Assembly (NCBI RefSeq): GCF_040907265.1
Contig: NZ_JBFOHP010000002.1
Span: 7,936,001-8,000,000, forward strand
Origin: Streptomyces sclerotialus
GTDB lineage: Bacteria; Actinomycetota; Actinomycetes; Streptomycetales; Streptomycetaceae
Reading direction: 5' to 3'
Length of the DNA: 64,000 nt
Shown here: positions 1-8,208 of the stretch, piece by piece
Position numbering within the stretch: position 1 is the first letter of the stretch
How the letters are laid out: each line of letters opens with the position of its first letter
Notes under the pieces: model-generated
What the model saw: the letters and a program-made list of their open reading frames with translations, nothing else
The model's database searches: none
What the model was told of the DNA's origin: nothing
Position numbers and translations under genes: made by a program

Positions 1-1
1 C

Positions 2-724
2 TACCTCTCGGAGGAGCTGGCGGACCCGCGCCGCAACGTCGCCCGCACCGTGCTGGCCACGCTGGCGATATCGGCCGCCGTCATCCTCGTACCGGTCATC
101 GCCATCACCCTCGGCGCCCCGGACATCGAGGCGCTGACCTCCGGCGACATCAGCACCATGGTCACCGCGTGGAGCAACTCGGCGGTCGGCACCTTCGTCA
201 GCCTGTGTGTCGCCCTGGCGATCATCAACGCCGGGATTGTCATGGTCATCCAGAATTCCCGGGTGCTGTTCGCCTCAGCGCGTGACAAGGCCTGGCCCCA
301 GCCGGTCAACGACGCGCTGTCCCGGCTCGGCCGCTTCGGCTCCCCATGGGTCGCGACCCTGGTCGTCGGCCTGCCTGGCGCGGCCCTGTGCTTCGTCGAC
401 CTCGACACGCTCTACGGCGTCACCGGTGTCTCCGTCTCGGGCATGTACCTGCTCGTCGCGGTCGCGGCGCTCGCCGCCCGGCGCGGGGTGCACCAGAAGA
501 CGGCCGCCTGGCGGATGCCGCTGTGGCCGGCGGTGCCGCTGCTGCTGATCGTGGTCCTCGTCTACATCCTCAGCCGGCAGGAGACGCAGTACCTGCTGTG
601 GACCGGCGGCATCATGGCCGCGGCGACCCTGTACTGGGCCTGCTACCTCCGCCCCCGTCAGGACACCCACTGGCTGGTGACCCTCCCGGAGGACACCCGG
701 ACCGAGGAGCCTCTGGAGTCCTGA
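2..724 (+). CDS. APC-family amino acid permease, C-terminal part (5'-truncated by window edge)
   Basis: The reading frame is open from the first bases and ends with TGA at 722-724, so the N-terminus lies outside the window. About 240 residues remain. The visible start carries the cytoplasmic motif SEELADPRRNVART, typical of amino acid/polyamine/organocation permeases (usually SEE..DPRRN.P). About six hydrophobic segments follow, with the loop NSRVLFASARDKAWP matching the family's R.L.A.ARDG..P region. It should import or exchange an amino acid or amine at the cytoplasmic membrane; the substrate cannot be told from this part. The gene ends 101 bp before the esterase GTG, so co-transcription is possible. 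Confidence 0.85.
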   Translation, partial: YLSEELADPRRNVARTVLATLAISAAVILVPVIAITLGAPDIEALTSGDISTMVTAWSNSAVGTFVSLCVALAIINAGIVMVIQNSRVLFASARDKAWPQPVNDALSRLGRFGSPWVATLVVGLPGAALCFVDLDTLYGVTGVSVSGMYLLVAVAALAARRGVHQKTAAWRMPLWPAVPLLLIVVLVYILSRQETQYLLWTGGIMAAATLYWACYLRPRQDTHWLVTLPEDTRTEEPLES

Positions 725-825
725 ACGGATGCCAGGCCCCCGGCGACCGGTTTCCCGGCCGCGCTGTGTGGAACGCGTCTGTGCACGAAGGATCGCGAGT
801 CACACGTGAAGAGGGAGGTGGCGCC

Positions 826-1746
826 GTGCCCAGCTTGAGCAGCCGAGCCCTGCTGCTCGTCGCGTCGGCGTTGGGGCACAAGATGGGGTACCGCGATGTG
901 GACGAGGTCCGGCGGAAGGTCGAGCGGCAGCAGCGCCGGCCCGCCGCCTTCGGGCCGCCCAAGCGGCTGGACCGGCACTGCCGGGTGACCGCCCACTTCC
1001 GGCACGGATGGCCCTGCTACGAGGTCGTCCCGCGGGACGGCGCCGCGCGTGTCCAGGTCATGTACCTCCACGGCGGTGCCTACATCGAGGAGATCGGCGA
1101 CAACCACTGGAACCTGATCGAGCAGCTCGCGACCAGCGGGGCGGCACGCGTGACCGTCCCGGTGCACCCGCTCGCGCCGCGCGGTACGGCCTCCACGGTC
1201 ATCCCCGACCTCACCGCACTGGCGGGCCGGCTCACCGCGGACGGCGGGCTCCCCACCGTCTTCATGGGCGACTCGGCGGGCGGCGGGCTGGCCGTGACGC
1301 TGGCGCAGCGGCTGCGGGACACCGGCGGCACCCCGCCGGACGAGCTGGTGCTGATCTCGCCCTGGCTGGACGCCGCGACGGGCAACCCGGACATCGCGGA
1401 GGTGCAGCCGCACGATCCCATGCTGGCGACCGAGGCGCTGCGGTACTGCGGCTCGCTGTGGGCCGGCGACCTGGAACTCGCCCACCCCTGGGTGAGCCCG
1501 CTGAACGGCAGCCTGGCGGACCTGCCGCGTACGACGGTGTTCGCCGGTACCCGCGACATCCTCATCGCCGACGCCCGCCGCTTCCGTGACCGGGCGACGG
1601 CCGAGGGCGTCGAGGTGGACCTCGCCGAGGCCGAGGGGCAGATCCACGTCTACCCGCTGTGGCCCACCACCGAGGGCCACCAGGCCCGCCGCCACCTGCT
1701 CGCCTCCCTGCCCGTCCCCGCCGGGGCATCGCTCGCCGACCGGTGA
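826..1746 (+). CDS. alpha/beta hydrolase, hormone-sensitive-lipase-like esterase
   Basis: A 306-residue protein. GTG at 826 is chosen because GGGAGG at 813-818 lies 7 nt upstream; the frame is open further back but that stretch looks non-coding. The oxyanion-hole motif HGG is at residues 82-84 and the nucleophile motif GDSAGG at 148-153 (Ser150). Near the C-terminus are a candidate acid in TRDILIADA and a candidate histidine in GQIHVYPLW, completing a Ser-Asp-His triad. This is the HSL/bacterial esterase family (carboxylic ester hydrolysis). The usual YRLAPE segment reads VHPLAPRG, so it is a divergent member. No signal peptide is evident. Substrate unknown. Confidence 0.85.
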   Translation: MPSLSSRALLLVASALGHKMGYRDVDEVRRKVERQQRRPAAFGPPKRLDRHCRVTAHFRHGWPCYEVVPRDGAARVQVMYLHGGAYIEEIGDNHWNLIEQLATSGAARVTVPVHPLAPRGTASTVIPDLTALAGRLTADGGLPTVFMGDSAGGGLAVTLAQRLRDTGGTPPDELVLISPWLDAATGNPDIAEVQPHDPMLATEALRYCGSLWAGDLELAHPWVSPLNGSLADLPRTTVFAGTRDILIADARRFRDRATAEGVEVDLAEAEGQIHVYPLWPTTEGHQARRHLLASLPVPAGASLADR

Positions 1747-1778
1747 GGGGACGGGCCCGAAGGCTCCATCGCAGGCGC

Positions 1779-2900
1779 TCAGCTCAGCGTGCGCAGCATC
1801 GAGGCGTCGAACGGTACGAGCTCGTCGGTACGGCCTTCGAAGATCTTGGCGGCCCACTCCGGGTCGCCGAGGAGCGCCCGGCCCACGGCCACGAGGTCGA
1901 ACTCGTCGCGCTCCATGCGGTCCAGCAGGCGGTCGATGCCGGTGACGCCGGCCTGCTCGCCCTTGAACGCCTGGATGAACTCGTTGTCGAGGCCGACGGA
2001 GCCGACGGTCACCGTCGGGCGGCCGGAGAGCTTCTTGACCCACCCGGCGAGGTTGAGGTCGGAGTCCTCGAACTCCGGCAGCCAGTAGCGGCGCGTCGAG
2101 GCGTGGAAGGCGCTCACGCCGGCGGCGGTGAGCGGCGCGACGACGGAGTCCAGCTCCTCCGGGGTGTCGGCGAGGCGGGCCTCGTAGTTGTTCATCTTCC
2201 ACTGCGACATCCGGAAGAGGATCGGGAAGTCGGCCGAGACCGCTTCCCGGCAGGCCGCGACGATCTCGGCGGCGAAACGGGTACGCGCCACCAGGTCGCC
2301 GCCGTAGGCGTCGGTGCGCCGGTTGGTGCCCGCCCACAGGAACTGGTCGATGAGGTAGCCGTGCGCACCGTGCAGCTCGATCCCGTCGAAGCCGATGCGC
2401 TCGGCCGCGCGCGCCGCCTCGGCGAACGCCGCGATCACGTCGTCGAGGTCCTGCTGCGTCATGGTGTGCCCGGACGGCGTGCCGTCGAGGGCGAGGCCGG
2501 ACGGGCCGGACGGCGGGGCGTCGGGGAAGGGCGGTGCGCCCGCTTCCCGGGCCATGCCGACGTGCCACAGCTGCGGCATGATCGTGCCGCCCGCCGCGTG
2601 CACCGACTCCACCACCCGCTGCCAGCCGCCGAGCGCGTCCTCGCCGTGGAAGCGGGGGACGGCGCCGCTGGTGCCGGCGGCCGGGTGGTCGACGTACGTA
2701 CCCTCGGTGATGATCAGGCCGACGCCGCCGGCGGCCCGGCGCGCGTAGTAGTCAGCGACGTCGGCGCCCGGGACGCCGCCCGGCGAGAACTCGCGGGTCA
2801 TCGGCGCCATGGCGATGCGGTTGGGCACGGTGAGCCCGCCCAGTGCGAAGGGGCGGGAGAGCACCTGAGCCGCCCGGGCGGCGGGGTCACTGGATGTCAC
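1779..2900 (-). CDS. NADH:flavin oxidoreductase, Old Yellow Enzyme family
   Basis: 373 residues. GTG at 2900 is chosen because AGGAG sits just upstream on the minus strand and the family N-terminus begins there (FALGGLTVPNRIAMAPMTR). Family hallmarks follow: the ITEGTYVDHP segment, PQLWHVG, GFDGIELHGAHGYLIDQFLW and, near the C-terminus, VAVGRALLGDPEW. Such FMN-dependent TIM-barrel enzymes reduce activated alkenes, nitro compounds or quinones with NAD(P)H in the cytoplasm. Length is normal for the NemA/XenA branch. It converges on the esterase at 826-1746, leaving a 32-bp gap. The physiological substrate cannot be inferred. Confidence 0.92.
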   Translation of the reverse strand: MTSSDPAARAAQVLSRPFALGGLTVPNRIAMAPMTREFSPGGVPGADVADYYARRAAGGVGLIITEGTYVDHPAAGTSGAVPRFHGEDALGGWQRVVESVHAAGGTIMPQLWHVGMAREAGAPPFPDAPPSGPSGLALDGTPSGHTMTQQDLDDVIAAFAEAARAAERIGFDGIELHGAHGYLIDQFLWAGTNRRTDAYGGDLVARTRFAAEIVAACREAVSADFPILFRMSQWKMNNYEARLADTPEELDSVVAPLTAAGVSAFHASTRRYWLPEFEDSDLNLAGWVKKLSGRPTVTVGSVGLDNEFIQAFKGEQAGVTGIDRLLDRMERDEFDLVAVGRALLGDPEWAAKIFEGRTDELVPFDASMLRTLS

Positions 2901-3045
2901 GTCGGTTCTCCTCGGTCGGGAAGCGGTGGCAGAACGCCGCAGGCAGGCGACGTTCCACAGTCCGGAACAACGGCGAACCGGAGTCACCATCCGCTTTCTT
3001 GCGTGGCCTTCGTCACATCCGCCCGGGAAGGCGCGCCGGGGCGCC

Positions 3046-3630
3046 TCAGGTGTGTGCCGGGATGTTCTCCGCCGCCCAGGCGGCCAGTTCGCGGGCGCAG
3101 GCCGCCACCGTTTCCTGCCACGTCCGGTCGGCGCCGTCCCCCGCCTCGTCGCTGACGTGCTTGACGAGGCGCACCGGCACGTCGGCCTGGAGCGCGACGT
3201 GCGCCAGCGCGTATCCCTCCATGTCCACCAGCGCGGCCCGCGCCGCCAGCCGGTCACGGGCCGCGTCGTCGGCGATGAAGGAGTCGCCCGTGGCGAGCAC
3301 CGGTCCGCCCGCGTCGGCCAGGTCCAGGGGCGCGCCCGTGATCTCGCCCGTCAGCGTGGCCAGCAGTTCGCTGTCCAGGTCGTGCTGGATCACGGAGCTG
3401 ATGACGTGGGTGCCCCGCAGCCCCGGGCGCAGCGCGCCGGCCGTGCCCAGGTTGACGATGCCCGAGGGGAGGGTGCCGCGTGCCAGTACGGTGGCCAGCG
3501 CGGTCGCCGCGTTGACCTTGCCCATGCCGGTGAGCAGGACCGGAAGACCGGCCCCGAGGAACTGCGCCTCCTCCTTGAGGGCGACGACGAGCAGCGGGCG
3601 GTCGGCGGTTATCTCACCTATGAGTTCCAT
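3046..3630 (-). CDS. nucleosidase, PNP/UDP phosphorylase superfamily (MTA/SAH nucleosidase-like)
   Basis: 194 residues, somewhat shorter than typical MTA/SAH nucleosidases (about 230). Visible motifs are VVALKEEAQFL near the N-terminus, LLTGMGKVNAATAL, NLGTAGAL, and VDMEGYALAHVA, which carries the Met-Glu pair that contacts ribose in this superfamily. KHVSDEAGDGA holds the Asp equivalent to the nucleosidase catalytic aspartate. The likely reaction is hydrolysis of an N-glycosidic bond of a purine nucleoside such as methylthioadenosine or a futalosine-like compound; which one is not determined. It is followed upstream on the same strand by the XRE-cupin gene at a 58-bp gap, so the two may be co-transcribed. 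Confidence 0.8.
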   Translation of the reverse strand: MELIGEITADRPLLVVALKEEAQFLGAGLPVLLTGMGKVNAATALATVLARGTLPSGIVNLGTAGALRPGLRGTHVISSVIQHDLDSELLATLTGEITGAPLDLADAGGPVLATGDSFIADDAARDRLAARAALVDMEGYALAHVALQADVPVRLVKHVSDEAGDGADRTWQETVAACARELAAWAAENIPAHT

Positions 3631-3688
3631 GCCGTCACGTTAACCGCGCACGCCCCACCGCTCTGCGGCGGGGCCGCGGTACCGCAGG

Positions 3689-4246
3689 TCAGGTGCTGCG
3701 GACCGGCGCCGCGTGCGGGTAGCGGACGAAGAGGATGCCGTGCACGTCGCCGTCCGGGGCGCTGTAGAGGTGCGGGGTGTCGGCGCGCCAGTGCGCGTAC
3801 TCGCCCGGCCCCGCCGTCTGCGGCTCCGCCGGGTCGCCCACCACCGCCGTACCGGTCAGCACCATCAGGCTCTCCGACGTGTCCGTGATGTGCGCGGCCG
3901 ACTCCTGGACGCTGCCGGCGGCGATGCGGATGCGGAAGATGTCGGTGGCGGCCGGAGGCTCCTCGAAGCGCTCGATGAGGGCCGCGGTGACGGCGCTGCC
4001 CGAGACGCCCTCGTCCTGTGCCTGGAAGGCGTGCCGGGGGTGGTCGCTGAGGACGGCGCTGAGCGGGCTGTTCAGTGCGGTGGTGAGGGCGTAGAGGGTC
4101 TCCAGGGTGGGGTTGCGCTGCCCGCCCTCCAGTTCGGAGAGCGTTCCCTTGCCGACGCCGGAGCGCCGGGCCAGTTCGGAGAGGGACAGGCGTTGCTGCT
4201 GGCGGAGCTCCCGGAGCCGGCGCCCCACCTCGTCGTTCAGGCCCAT
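3689..4246 (-). CDS. XRE-family transcriptional regulator with C-terminal cupin
   Basis: 185 residues. ATG at 4246 follows a strong GAGGAGCGGAGG ribosome site. Residues about 7-62 form a helix-turn-helix (LRQQQRLSLSELARRSGVGKGTLSELEGGQRNPTLETL). The C-terminal half is a cupin-type beta-barrel (SESLMVLTGTAVVGDP, GPGEYAHWRADTPHLY) that would bind a small effector. It diverges from the BenE transporter at 4380, and two tandem 16-bp palindromes lie in the shared promoter, so it probably represses itself and the transporter. The effector is unknown. Confidence 0.88.
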   Translation of the reverse strand: MGLNDEVGRRLRELRQQQRLSLSELARRSGVGKGTLSELEGGQRNPTLETLYALTTALNSPLSAVLSDHPRHAFQAQDEGVSGSAVTAALIERFEEPPAATDIFRIRIAAGSVQESAAHITDTSESLMVLTGTAVVGDPAEPQTAGPGEYAHWRADTPHLYSAPDGDVHGILFVRYPHAAPVRST

Positions 4247-4322
4247 ACCCTCCGCTCCTCTTCACCCGTGCCGGCGCCCGTGTCCGGGAGGCCGTTGACG
4301 GGTGACCAGCCTACTCTCTACT

Positions 4323-4354
4323 GTTCCGTGAACAGAACGTTCCGTAAACAGAAC
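4323..4354. promoter_or_regulatory. tandem 16-bp palindromic operators between XRE-cupin and benE-like genes
   Basis: GTTCCGTGAACAGAAC (4323-4338) is followed without a gap by GTTCCGTAAACAGAAC (4339-4354); they differ at one base. Each is an imperfect palindrome of form GTTC-N-GT-NN-AC-N-GAAC. They lie 26-57 bp before the transporter ATG and about 77-108 bp before the regulator ATG. Tandem identical dyads in a divergent regulator/transporter promoter are best explained as binding sites for the XRE protein. Confidence 0.7.
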
Positions 4355-4379
4355 AGCCTGGCACAGAACCCTGGAAGCG

Positions 4380-5615
4380 ATGTCCCTGATGGCTCGAATA
4401 CGCGCTGCCGCCCCGCCCTCGGCAGTGGTCGCCGGACTGATCGCGGTGCTGGTCGGCGTCACCAGCTCGGCCGCTCTCGTCTTCACCGCGGCCAAGGCGG
4501 CCGGCGCCGACTCCCGCGAGATCTCCTCCTGGATGCTCGCCCTCGGCGTGGGGCTCGCCTGCACCTGCATCGGCCTGTCCGTGCGCTACCGCGCGCCCGT
4601 GGTGACCGCCTGGTCCACCCCGGGCGCCGCGCTCCTGACCACCGGCCTCAGCGGGGTCTCCATGGCGCAGGCCGTCGGCGCCTTCCTCTTCTCCGCACTG
4701 CTCATCCTGGTCAGCGGGGTCACCGGCTGGTTCGCGCGCGCCATGAACCGCATCCCCGTACCGCTGGCGGCGGCGCTGCTGGCCGGAGTGCTCTTCCAGT
4801 TCGGCACCGGCCTCTTCACCACCATGCACAGCAGCTTCGCCGTGGCCTTCCCGATGTTCGTCGCGTACCTGCTGGGCCGCCGGCTGCTGCCCCGCTACGC
4901 CGTACTGCTCGCCCTGGCCGCCGGCGTCGTCGCCACGCTCTTCACGGGCGGCTGGCACCCCGGCCGGATACGGCTCTCCGTGGCCACGCCCGTGTTCGTC
5001 ACGCCGGACTTCGACTGGAAGGTCCTCGTCAGCGTCGGCGTCCCGCTGTTCGTGGTCACCATGGCCTCGCAGAACCTGCCCGGCGTCGCGGTCCTCCGCG
5101 GTGCGGGCTACGACGTACCGGTCTCGCCGCTCATGACCTGGACCGGTACCGCGAACTTCCTGCTGGCGCCGTTCGGCGCGTACGGCCTCAACCTCGCGGC
5201 GATCACCGCGGCCATCTGCGCCGGCGAGGAGGCGCACCCCGACCGCCGCAGGCGCTACGTCGCCGGCGTCTGGGCCGGCATCTTCTACCTCTGCGTCGGC
5301 GTCCTCGGTGCCACGGTGGCGTCCCTGCTCGCCGCCATGCCGCACGCCCTGGTGCTCGGCATCGCCGGCATCGGACTGCTCGGCACCGTCACCAGCTCGC
5401 TGTCCACCGCCGTCGCCGACCCGGCGGCGCGGGAAGCGGCCGTGGTCACCTTCCTCGCCACGGCGTCCGGCGTGACCCTGCTGGGCATCGGATCGGCCTT
5501 CTGGGGCCTGCTCGCGGGCGTCCTCACGCGCGTGCTCCTCTCGGCCGGGCGCACGCCGAGTGCCACGCCGGCCTCGGCTCAGGGCTCCTCGGAACGCACC
5601 CGGATCACCGCGTAA
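4380..5615 (+). CDS. benE: BenE-family benzoate/H+ symporter-like transporter
   Basis: 411 residues from ATG 4380, or 408 from ATG 4389. The only purine-rich site, GGAAG at 4373-4377, lies 2 nt from the first ATG and 11 nt from the second, so the second is plausible. About twelve hydrophobic segments are present. BenE hallmarks include VTAWSTPGAALL near residue 80 and the AMNRIPVPLAAALLAGVLFQFG segment. The family imports benzoate or related aromatic acids with protons. No benzoate catabolic genes are adjacent, so the substrate is inferred from the family only. The 3' end overlaps the convergent XRE gene by 37 bp. Confidence 0.85.
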   Translation: MSLMARIRAAAPPSAVVAGLIAVLVGVTSSAALVFTAAKAAGADSREISSWMLALGVGLACTCIGLSVRYRAPVVTAWSTPGAALLTTGLSGVSMAQAVGAFLFSALLILVSGVTGWFARAMNRIPVPLAAALLAGVLFQFGTGLFTTMHSSFAVAFPMFVAYLLGRRLLPRYAVLLALAAGVVATLFTGGWHPGRIRLSVATPVFVTPDFDWKVLVSVGVPLFVVTMASQNLPGVAVLRGAGYDVPVSPLMTWTGTANFLLAPFGAYGLNLAAITAAICAGEEAHPDRRRRYVAGVWAGIFYLCVGVLGATVASLLAAMPHALVLGIAGIGLLGTVTSSLSTAVADPAAREAAVVTFLATASGVTLLGIGSAFWGLLAGVLTRVLLSAGRTPSATPASAQGSSERTRITA

Positions 5616-6193
5616 CGGCACTCCTCCGCGCTGTCGTTGACGAAGGCGCACGGTGCCGGGGCGCCGAGTTCGAGCCGGTCGCCGGCTTCGAGCCCGTGCA
5701 CCGCGTCGCCCTCGTGGAACGTCAGCCGGCCGTCGAGCACCCAGACGATCTGCCGGACGAAGGCGAACGTCTCGGCCGGGTACGGGATGCGGGCGCCGGC
5801 GGGCAGCCGGATCTCCGCGATGTCGGCGGGGAACCGGGGCCCGGAGATCTGCCGCCGGCCGTACCCGGTGGCCGGGTCGCGCCACTCGGCGATGCCGCCC
5901 GTACGGCCGCCCGCCCCCTCGGCCGCCGCGCCCCCGTCCGTACCGCCGTCCGGTCCGTCCGCCGTCCCCTCCGCCATCGCCATCAGCGACGAGACGCTGA
6001 TCCGGAAGGCGCCGGACAGCTTGCCGAGGACGACGGCGGTCGGGCTGCTCTCGCCGCGCTCGATCCGGTTGATCATCGCCCGTGAGACGCCGGAGGCGTC
6101 GGCCAGCTGGGCCAGCGTCCACCCGCGCCGTTCCCGTTCGCCGCGAACCCGCGCTCCGATGCGTGCCACCAGTGGATCTACCATATTGGACAT
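5579..6193 (-). CDS. XRE-family regulator with cupin domain (divergent from the acetyltransferase)
   Basis: 204 residues from ATG 6193; ATG 6184 (201 residues) is the alternative. The HTH occupies residues about 12-65 (RRGWTLAQLADASGVSRAMINRIERGESSPTAVVLGKLSGAF). A Gly/Asp/Ala-rich linker follows, then a cupin with RIPYPAETFAFVRQIVWVLDGRLTFHEGDAVHGLEAGDRLELGAPAPCAF. No Shine-Dalgarno sequence precedes either ATG, and a TATATT hexamer ends 7 nt before ATG 6193, so the mRNA is probably leaderless. The start codon lies inside a perfect inverted repeat and overlaps the neighbour's start. It likely represses itself and the acetyltransferase. Confidence 0.85.
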   Translation of the reverse strand: MSNMVDPLVARIGARVRGERERRGWTLAQLADASGVSRAMINRIERGESSPTAVVLGKLSGAFRISVSSLMAMAEGTADGPDGGTDGGAAAEGAGGRTGGIAEWRDPATGYGRRQISGPRFPADIAEIRLPAGARIPYPAETFAFVRQIVWVLDGRLTFHEGDAVHGLEAGDRLELGAPAPCAFVNDSAEECRYAVIRVRSEEP

Positions 6194-6204
6194 GGATCCA
6201 ATAT
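6183..6204. promoter_or_regulatory. inverted-repeat operator spanning both divergent start codons
   Basis: ATATTGGA (6183-6190) and TCCAATAT (6197-6204) are perfect 8-bp inverted arms separated by 6 bp. The spacer contains CATG (6191-6194), which supplies the ATG of the plus-strand acetyltransferase (6192-6194) and of the minus-strand XRE gene (6193-6191). Binding here would block transcription and translation start regions of both genes. Confidence 0.7.
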
Positions 6205-6740
6205 ATGAGAACGGGGTGGCGGTACCGGGGACGGGAGCGGCGCCCGCCGCGGCGGCGGTACGCGCGGCGCGGCCCGGCGATCTGGAGGCCGTGCTCGGCA
6301 TCCGTAACGACGCGGTCAAGAACTCGACCGCCCTGTGGACCGAGACGCCCCTGACGACGGCGGAGGGCGCCGCCTGGTTCGCCGCGTACCTGGAGCGGGG
6401 CGCGGCGTTCGTGGCCGAGTACGCGGGCGAGGTCGTCGGGTTCGCGGTGTACGGGCCCTGGCGCGCGCTGGAGGGCTACCGGCACTCGGCGGAGAACTCC
6501 GTCTACGTCCGCACGGACCGGCACGGCCTGGGGATCGGCTCCGCACTGCTGACCGTCCTCGTCCCGGCGGCGCGGCAGGCCGGCTACCACGTCATGATCG
6601 CCGACATCGAGGCCGGCAACGCCGCCTCGATCCGCCTGCACGAACGGTTCGGCTTCGAGACCGTCGGCACGGTGCGCGAGGTCGGTATCAAGTTCGGCCG
6701 CTGGCTGGACCTGACGATCATGCGCCTGCCGCTGGACTGA
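6192..6740 (+). CDS. GNAT acetyltransferase, phosphinothricin N-acetyltransferase-like
   Basis: 182 residues. The GNAT fold begins near residue 18 (AVRAARPGDLEAVLGIRNDAVKNSTA) and resembles the Pat/Bar/MddA branch: TETPLT near residue 50, the acetyl-CoA loop RTDRHGLGIGSALL, and GNAASIRLHERFGFETVGT. Such enzymes acetylate phosphinothricin, methionine sulfoximine or related amino acid analogues in the cytoplasm. ATG 6192 lacks a ribosome site and probably starts a leaderless transcript; GTG 6216 is an in-frame alternative. The 3' end overlaps the convergent MFS gene by 23 bp. Exact substrate unproven. Confidence 0.85.
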   Translation: MDPIYENGVAVPGTGAAPAAAAVRAARPGDLEAVLGIRNDAVKNSTALWTETPLTTAEGAAWFAAYLERGAAFVAEYAGEVVGFAVYGPWRALEGYRHSAENSVYVRTDRHGLGIGSALLTVLVPAARQAGYHVMIADIEAGNAASIRLHERFGFETVGTVREVGIKFGRWLDLTIMRLPLD

Positions 6741-8208
6741 CGCGCCCCGCCCGGCCGCGCCGCATCCGCACCAGCGCGGCGACGGCGAGGCAGGCGCTGA
6801 TCGCGGCGATCGCCAGCCCGGTGTGGTGCAGCCCGCCGTCGGTGGAGTGGGCGCCGATGAGCAGCGCGAGCATCGCCGAGGCGAGGTTGGCGCCGACGTA
6901 CTGCGCGGTGCGGTACAGCCCGCCCGCCGCGCCGGCCTGTCCGGCGGGCGCGGCCTCGTAGACCGCGTTCTGGTTGGCCATCGAGTTGTATCCGTTGGGG
7001 ATGCCGAGCACCAGGCACAGCACCACCAGCAGCCAGACCGGGGAGGCGTGCGTGGGCAGCGTCAGCAGCAGCCCGCCCACCGCGAGCACCACCGAACCGA
7101 TGAGCAGCAGCGGACCGGGCCCGCGCCGCTTCTGCACCCGCGTGGCGGTGAGCGTGGAGACGATGCCCATCAGCGCGAGCGGCAGCATCACCAAGCCGGT
7201 CCCGGACGCGCCCAAATCCCGGGACTCCTCCAGCCACTGCGGCAGGCCGTAGAAGATGCCGTAGTACGCGGTGTAGGTGGCGATGGTCCGTACGTAGGTG
7301 AAGGACAGCGCGCGGTTCGAGAGCAGCCGCAGATCCAGGAAGGGCACCGGCGCGCGCAGCGAGCGCCACACCGTGCACAGCCCGGCGAGCACCGCCCCGC
7401 CCAGCGCCCACCAGTACGGCGTCTCCGCGAGCGACAGCAGCCAGTACATCAGCAGGCCCATCGCGGCCACGAAGAGCAGCATCCCGGGCAGGTCCAGCTC
7501 CGCCACGGTGCGCCGCAGCGCCTTGGTCCCGCGTACGGGGTCGGCGGGGGCCCACAGCAGGATGGCGGTCGCGCCGATCACCGTCAGCGGCACGTTGGCC
7601 CAGAAGATGCCGGACCAGCCGAAGCCGCCGACCAGTACACCGCCCAACGTCGGGCCGAGCGCGACCATCACCTGGGAGCAGACCGTCAGCGCCGCCAGCG
7701 CGTTGTGCGAATCCGCGCGCATCCGGTCGGCGGCGCGGCGGACCATGGCCAGCCCGCACGGGTACTGGGCCGCGGTGCCGATGCCGATGACGACGCGGCA
7801 GGCGACCAGTACGCCGACGGACGGGGCGAAGGGGGCGGCGAGCGAGGCGAGCGCGACCAGCACGAGCCCGGCGAGCGACACCTTGCGCGGGCCGAGCGTG
7901 TCGGCGAGCCGGCCGGCGGCGGGAGCTGCCACGGCGGTGGCGAGGTAGAGGCCGGAGACCAGCCAGGCGGTGGCGTGCCCGGCTCCGAAGTGCGCCTGGA
8001 TGCCGACCAGGGCCACCGCGATCATCGAGGAGTTCAGCGGCTGCAGGATCGTGCCGAAGGCGATGGGGCCGACCATGCGCTGCGGCAGCTGCGGCCGGGC
8101 CCGGGATGCGGTGCTGTCTCCGCCTCGGCCGGGCTGGTCTTCAGCAGTGCTGGCTACCTCGTCGCGCGACGAACGGGGAGCGGGGGACTTCTCACTGGAG
8201 GGGGGCAC
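6718..8208 (-). CDS. DHA2-family MFS efflux transporter
   Basis: 496 residues from GTG 8208, with GAAGGA about 9 nt upstream. Some 14 hydrophobic segments and motif A, GRLADTLGPRKV, after TM2 identify the drug:H+ antiporter-2 group. TM1 contains TILQPLNSSMIAVAL in place of the usual ..LD.TIVNVAL. The start lies 17 nt inside the upstream MarR reading frame, so the two are translationally coupled in one operon. The likely role is export of a toxic compound whose ligand also inactivates MarR. Confidence 0.9.
   Translation of the reverse strand: MPPSSEKSPAPRSSRDEVASTAEDQPGRGGDSTASRARPQLPQRMVGPIAFGTILQPLNSSMIAVALVGIQAHFGAGHATAWLVSGLYLATAVAAPAAGRLADTLGPRKVSLAGLVLVALASLAAPFAPSVGVLVACRVVIGIGTAAQYPCGLAMVRRAADRMRADSHNALAALTVCSQVMVALGPTLGGVLVGGFGWSGIFWANVPLTVIGATAILLWAPADPVRGTKALRRTVAELDLPGMLLFVAAMGLLMYWLLSLAETPYWWALGGAVLAGLCTVWRSLRAPVPFLDLRLLSNRALSFTYVRTIATYTAYYGIFYGLPQWLEESRDLGASGTGLVMLPLALMGIVSTLTATRVQKRRGPGPLLLIGSVVLAVGGLLLTLPTHASPVWLLVVLCLVLGIPNGYNSMANQNAVYEAAPAGQAGAAGGLYRTAQYVGANLASAMLALLIGAHSTDGGLHHTGLAIAAISACLAVAALVRMRRGRAGRVSPAAGA

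Noticed and set aside
4311..6641. Minus-strand open frame of 776 codons
   Set aside because: Opposite to BenE and overlapping the acetyltransferase; composition is Asp/Gly/Arg-rich shadow and the real minus-strand gene there is the XRE regulator.
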